Below, one piece after another: positions 61,208 to 64,000 of a stretch of DNA of 64,000 nt; position 1 is the first letter of the stretch, and each line of letters begins with the position of its first letter. The notes below the pieces were generated by a model. That model was not told where the DNA came from, did not search any database, and saw only the letters and a program-made list of their open reading frames with translations. This stretch comes from an uncultured Collinsella sp. (GTDB taxonomy: Bacteria; Actinomycetota; Coriobacteriia; Coriobacteriales; Coriobacteriaceae): positions 9,665 through 73,664 of the forward strand of contig CABUNB010000005.1 in assembly GCA_902492755.1 (NCBI GenBank), read 5' to 3'. Both the position numbers and the translations under genes were made by a program.

Positions 61208-62677
61208 ATGGAACTCATAGTCAAAGCTAAAGACATCTTTTTGGAATATGCCGGCCGCGATATCCTAGATATCGAAGAGTTGGAAATCTACTCCTACGAT
61301 CGCATCGGCTTGGTGGGAGACAATGGCGCAGGCAAAACCAGCCTGCTTAAAATTCTGAGCGGCAATCTTACCATTGCGGACGCCGACGTCAGGCGCTTCG
61401 GCAGCATTGCCCTCATCGGCCAACTCGATGAACTCGACCTTGATGCGGCTCAGGACAGTGGTGAGATGCTCTCCCGTCTCAACGTCGCCGGAGTGGCGCA
61501 GGAGACGATGAGCGGCGGGGAGGAAACACGCGCCAAGATTGCCTCTGCACTCTCCCAGCATGCAAGCGCGATCTTCGCCGACGAGCCTACGAGCCACCTC
61601 GACCAAGACGGCATCCGCCTTCTCGTCGGACAACTCAAGGCATTTGATGGGGCTCTGCTCATCGTGAGCCATGACCGTCATTTTCTCGACCAGGTGGTAG
61701 ACAAGATCTGGGAGCTCAAAGACGGCGGTATTTCCGAATTCTGGGGTGACTACTCCGACTATCTGCGACAGAAAGAAGAAGAGCGCAAAGCTCAGGCGAC
61801 TCGATACGAAGAGGCGATGCGCGAGCGCGATCGCCTCGAAGCCGCCATCGAAAAACAACGGAAAAAAGCACGGCAGGTCGACGCCAAGCGGAAGGCTGCG
61901 AAAAAAAGCAACGAGTATGCAGGTCGATTGGGGCATCAGAAAGCAACCGGCACCAAACAGAAGAGGATGTACCAGGCGGCTAAGGACATGGAGAAGCGCC
62001 TCGAAGCGCTCGAAGGGATTGAGGCCCCAGATAGCATTCGCGCCGTGCGGTTCCGCCAGAGCAAGGCCCTGGAACTGCATAGTAAATTTCCCATCTCGGC
62101 AGACGATTTCAGCTTGAGCTTCGGCAACTGCATGCTCTATGACCACGCGAAATTCGAGATACCGCTCGGTGCCAAAGTGGCCATCACCGGTGGCAACGGT
62201 ACAGGAAAGACCAGCCTGCTGAAGGCAATCGCTCGACGCGCCGACGGTATCAACATCTCTCCCAAGGCAGAGATCGGTTACTTCGAGCAAACAGGCTACA
62301 AGTTCGACGCCCGTCAGTCTGCGATCTCGTTCATGCAGGATGGTTGCGAGTACAGCATGACCGAAATTCGAGGCATCCTCGCCTCTATGGGAATCGGACC
62401 GCGCGACCTGACAAAGGACGTTGGCGTTCTCTCGGGAGGCGAAGTCATCAAGCTGCTACTCGCGAAGATGCTGCTGGGCAGATACAACATCTTGCTCATG
62501 GACGAGCCTGGAAATTACCTGGACATCAAGAGCGCCGAAGCCCTCGAGCAGATGATGAGCGCCTATGCCGGAACGATAGTGTTCGTCTCCCACGATAAGA
62601 GGCTGGTCGAGAACGTCGCAGACATTGTCTACGAAATAAAGGACACCAAGCTAGTCAAAATCTTTCAGCGCGAATAG
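61208..62677 (+). CDS. Msr(D)-like ABC-F ribosomal protection protein
   Basis: 489 residues with two ABC domains and no membrane part. Domain 1 has GDNGAGKTS, MSGGEETR and FADEPTSHLD; domain 2 has GGNGTGKTS, LSGGEVIK and LMDEPGNYLD. The linker (about 185-270) is Lys/Arg-rich. From the start (MELIVKAKDIFLEYAGRDIL) it parallels MsrD throughout, including ELKDGGISEFWGDYSDYLRQ and RFRQSKALELH. ABC-F proteins of this group displace macrolides from the ribosome. It follows the Mef-like gene and ends at a strong terminator. It probably gives macrolide protection, but drug range needs testing. Confidence 0.88.
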   Translation: MELIVKAKDIFLEYAGRDILDIEELEIYSYDRIGLVGDNGAGKTSLLKILSGNLTIADADVRRFGSIALIGQLDELDLDAAQDSGEMLSRLNVAGVAQETMSGGEETRAKIASALSQHASAIFADEPTSHLDQDGIRLLVGQLKAFDGALLIVSHDRHFLDQVVDKIWELKDGGISEFWGDYSDYLRQKEEERKAQATRYEEAMRERDRLEAAIEKQRKKARQVDAKRKAAKKSNEYAGRLGHQKATGTKQKRMYQAAKDMEKRLEALEGIEAPDSIRAVRFRQSKALELHSKFPISADDFSLSFGNCMLYDHAKFEIPLGAKVAITGGNGTGKTSLLKAIARRADGINISPKAEIGYFEQTGYKFDARQSAISFMQDGCEYSMTEIRGILASMGIGPRDLTKDVGVLSGGEVIKLLLAKMLLGRYNILLMDEPGNYLDIKSAEALEQMMSAYAGTIVFVSHDKRLVENVADIVYEIKDTKLVKIFQRE

Positions 62678-62733
62678 CCCTAAATGAGCAAGAAATAATC
62701 CCCGAACGGAGACAAGGGAGTAAAACGGCAAAG

Positions 62734-62772
62734 AAAGAGCCTCCGTCCCAACGCAGGGAACGGAGGCTCTTT
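62734..62772 (+). terminator. Terminator of the Mef/Msr-like operon
   Basis: A perfect 13-bp stem (AAAGAGCCTCCGT and complement) with a 13-base loop, 57 bp after the ABC-F stop and followed by TTTAATCG. Confidence 0.85.
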
Positions 62773-62857
62773 AATCGCTTTTACTCATCTCCGTCGCTGG
62801 TGGCTTTGTCATGACTCTCGTACGAAACGAAACTCAGCGGCACAGTGCGGCACTCAA

Positions 62858-63280
62858 AATCGCAGGTCAGAACCCTATCGGCCTACTCCCACTCGATGGC
62901 TTCAGTTTTACTGTCCCGACATTCCAGTTGTCCTCAGTTTTCGATGCCGTCTCAAACCGAGTGCCGCCAAGTAACACTATGTCGTGTTTCATCGGCTTCG
63001 GGGACAAAAGCCGGGGCAATCTCAAAAACTCATTCCAAACTCGGGGCTTTGAGTTTTCGTTTTTGTCCCAAAGGGCACGGCGGACAGCCTTTAGAGGTTC
63101 GATATCGACGAAAACGCCCGCTTTGAAACTCAAGTGCCTTTTCGTGTGCGAGCCGCCAGCTGCAATAGGAAGTGAATCAACGCAGGCGCCTTTCAAGCAG
63201 TTTGCAAAACTGCAGGTTGCAGGCCTTCATTGCTAGTAGGGGAAATGAGTAGTCTCAGGTGGCTTGCCCATGAGTTAGCG
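62858..63280. repeat. Diverged direct repeat of about 430 bp, copy 2 (with guaA-like end 5)
   Basis: Starts with ATCGCAGGTCAGA, contains the minus-strand EAIEWE-stop (62883-62894) and ends GGCTTGCCCATGAGTTAGCG. It matches copy 1 over its whole length. The two copies bracket the 4.3-kb segment with the Mef/Msr-like genes. The rest of 62773-63382 holds no gene I can support. Confidence 0.7.
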
Positions 63281-63382
63281 AGCAGGTTGGGGCTTCGTTG
63301 TTGGCGCAATCACTTCGTGCACACTCGAAAGGTCTGTTTAACTTCAGACAGGGCGCCAGTGCCTACGCGCAGTGGCGCAGAT

Positions 63383-63420
63383 GATGGGCAGCAAGAGACA
63401 AGCATCTGCTGCCGCCCATC
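63383..63420. terminator. Hairpin after carbamoyltransferase fragment
   Basis: GATGGGCAGCA paired with TGCTGCCGCCCATC, downstream of the minus-strand fragment at 63430. Confidence 0.55.
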
Positions 63421-63429
63421 AGAAAGCAT

Positions 63430-63548
63430 CGTACAGGCTATACCACACGTCGGTGTAGATGAAGTCGGCGCCCTTGATGCACTCGGTTGTCGTCGGAGAC
63501 CTTGCAGTTCTCCTCGCCGATGGCCATGAGGTCGCCCATCTCCTGCGA
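63430..63548 (-). pseudogene. Carbamoyltransferase internal fragment, displaced
   Basis: Encodes SQEMGDLMAIGEENCKVSDD and, after a one-base shift, ECIKGADFIYTDVWYSLYD before a stop. This is the segment that normally precedes the piece found at 63586-63922, but here it lies downstream of it. It has no start and no C-terminus. Confidence 0.65.
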
Positions 63549-63552
63549 AGGC

Positions 63553-63572
63553 GGGCGAGCCGTAGCTCGCCC
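63553..63572. terminator. Short GC hairpin
   Basis: GGGCGAGC and GCTCGCCC with a four-base loop, just past the stop of the minus-strand carbamoyltransferase at 63586. Confidence 0.55.
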
Positions 63573-63585
63573 GACCTGGTACGTC

Positions 63586-63922
63586 TTACAGACCGTGCTT
63601 ACCGAGAGCGGCCATGCGCTCATTGATGGTGGCGCGGTATGCCGCAGCCTTCTGCTCGTCGGGCTCGCTCTGGGGGCACAGAGTGGCCAGGATGGCGCGA
63701 ATGGAGTGCTTGCGGTTCTCGGCCTCGACCCAGCACAGGGAGCGCTCGGGATCGTCCATGACCTCGTCGACGACTTCCTCGCCACGGTTGGCGGGCAGGC
63801 AGTGCATGAACATGCTGTTCGGACCGGCAACGTTCATCATATCCCAGGTCACCTGGTACTTCGGATAGAACACATCCATGTAGCTGGAGCTGGAGACTTC
63901 ACCTTGATTATCAACTTTATCC
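63586..63922 (-). pseudogene. Putrescine carbamoyltransferase-type, C-terminal part
   Basis: About 110 codons of the C-terminal third: MDVFYPKYQVTWDMMNVAGP, the substrate loop MFMHCLPANRGEEV (with the normal HCLP), and WVEAENRKHSIRAILATL, ending GKHGL. The loop is of the putrescine carbamoyltransferase type. The frame stays open to the window edge, but upstream of about DNQGEVSSSS it runs into a palindrome and no longer looks like the enzyme. It could still be an intact gene if the edge sequence is misassembled; otherwise it is truncated. Confidence 0.65.
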
Positions 63923-63930
63923 GAACACCT

Positions 63931-63966
63931 CCCACATTCATCCGCACATGTGCGGATGAATGTGGG
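63931..63966. repeat. Perfect 36-bp palindrome
   Basis: Eighteen-base arms starting CCCACATTCATCCGCACA with no loop. It interrupts the carbamoyltransferase reading frame close to the window edge. Confidence 0.8.
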
Positions 63967-64000
63967 AACCCGATACCCTGAGGGCCGGATCGGCCGGCCC

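Noticed and set aside
1..64000. CRISPR arrays, tRNA and rRNA genes
   Set aside because: No spaced direct repeats of CRISPR type, no tRNA cloverleaf with a TTCGA arm and no rRNA-like sequence were seen on reading both strands.

Overview
The window looks like chromosomal DNA of a gut Coriobacteriia, most probably Collinsella or a close relative. This is an inference. It rests on the high GC, the gene repertoire (agmatine deiminase with an OFA-like MFS carrier, a CD1871A/4Fe-4S/TlpA redox module, a second type IIA topoisomerase, HTH/zinc-ribbon/TipAS regulators) and several families of long palindromic intergenic repeats. No rRNA, tRNA, CRISPR array, transposase or integrase was found.

Layout. 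Positions 1-11.6 kb are ordinary core genes: a ClC channel (cut by the edge), a LOG-family protein, a K+ channel, a fused solute-binding hybrid histidine kinase, a flavin-binding PNPOx-like protein, a second hybrid kinase encoded with a separate binding lipoprotein, a MalY/PatB aminotransferase, TrmO, a TipAS regulator and a glutaredoxin. From 11.6 to 14.2 kb there is a repeat-rich stretch with an orphan ribbon-helix-helix protein and a Dus enzyme. From 14.2 to 20.2 kb there is an agmatine-catabolism locus (agmatine deiminase, a carbamoyltransferase, two paralogous MFS carriers) with a TetR regulator and shared TACC-N4-GGTA palindromes. From 20.3 to 27.8 kb come a MacB-like ABC exporter, the CXXC/4Fe-4S/TlpA thiol-redox operon and a two-component system. 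From 27.8 to 32.8 kb there are decayed arginase and ATPase genes, an unknown protein, a PadR/HAAS operon and a LuxR-type regulator, followed by a 1455-residue sortase-type surface protein. From 37.4 to 43.1 kb lie a frameshifted lipoprotein and a ParE/ParC-like topoisomerase pair.

From about 44.5 kb the window is a mosaic. Five short sequences encode the same C-terminal EWE-stop seen at the 3' end of guaA, all in one orientation, and they divide the region into segments. The first segment holds a DUF4143 fragment. The second holds a PH-domain protein, a YjdF-like fragment and a possible ToxN/AbiQ-type toxin. The third holds methyltransferase genes behind a DtxR-like box, plus a complete locus with a LevR-like regulator, a mannose-family PTS (B, C, D, A), a GH172 enzyme and a ROK kinase. 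The fourth holds a Mef-like MFS exporter and an MsrD-like ABC-F protein, bounded by diverged direct repeats of about 430 bp. The simplest reading is repeated insertion of islands at one attachment site.

The right edge carries scrambled pieces of a second carbamoyltransferase gene and a perfect 36-bp palindrome. The most interesting points are the island array, the LevR-like regulator whose AAA+ motifs have decayed, and the Mef/Msr-like pair with a putative leader-peptide attenuator.
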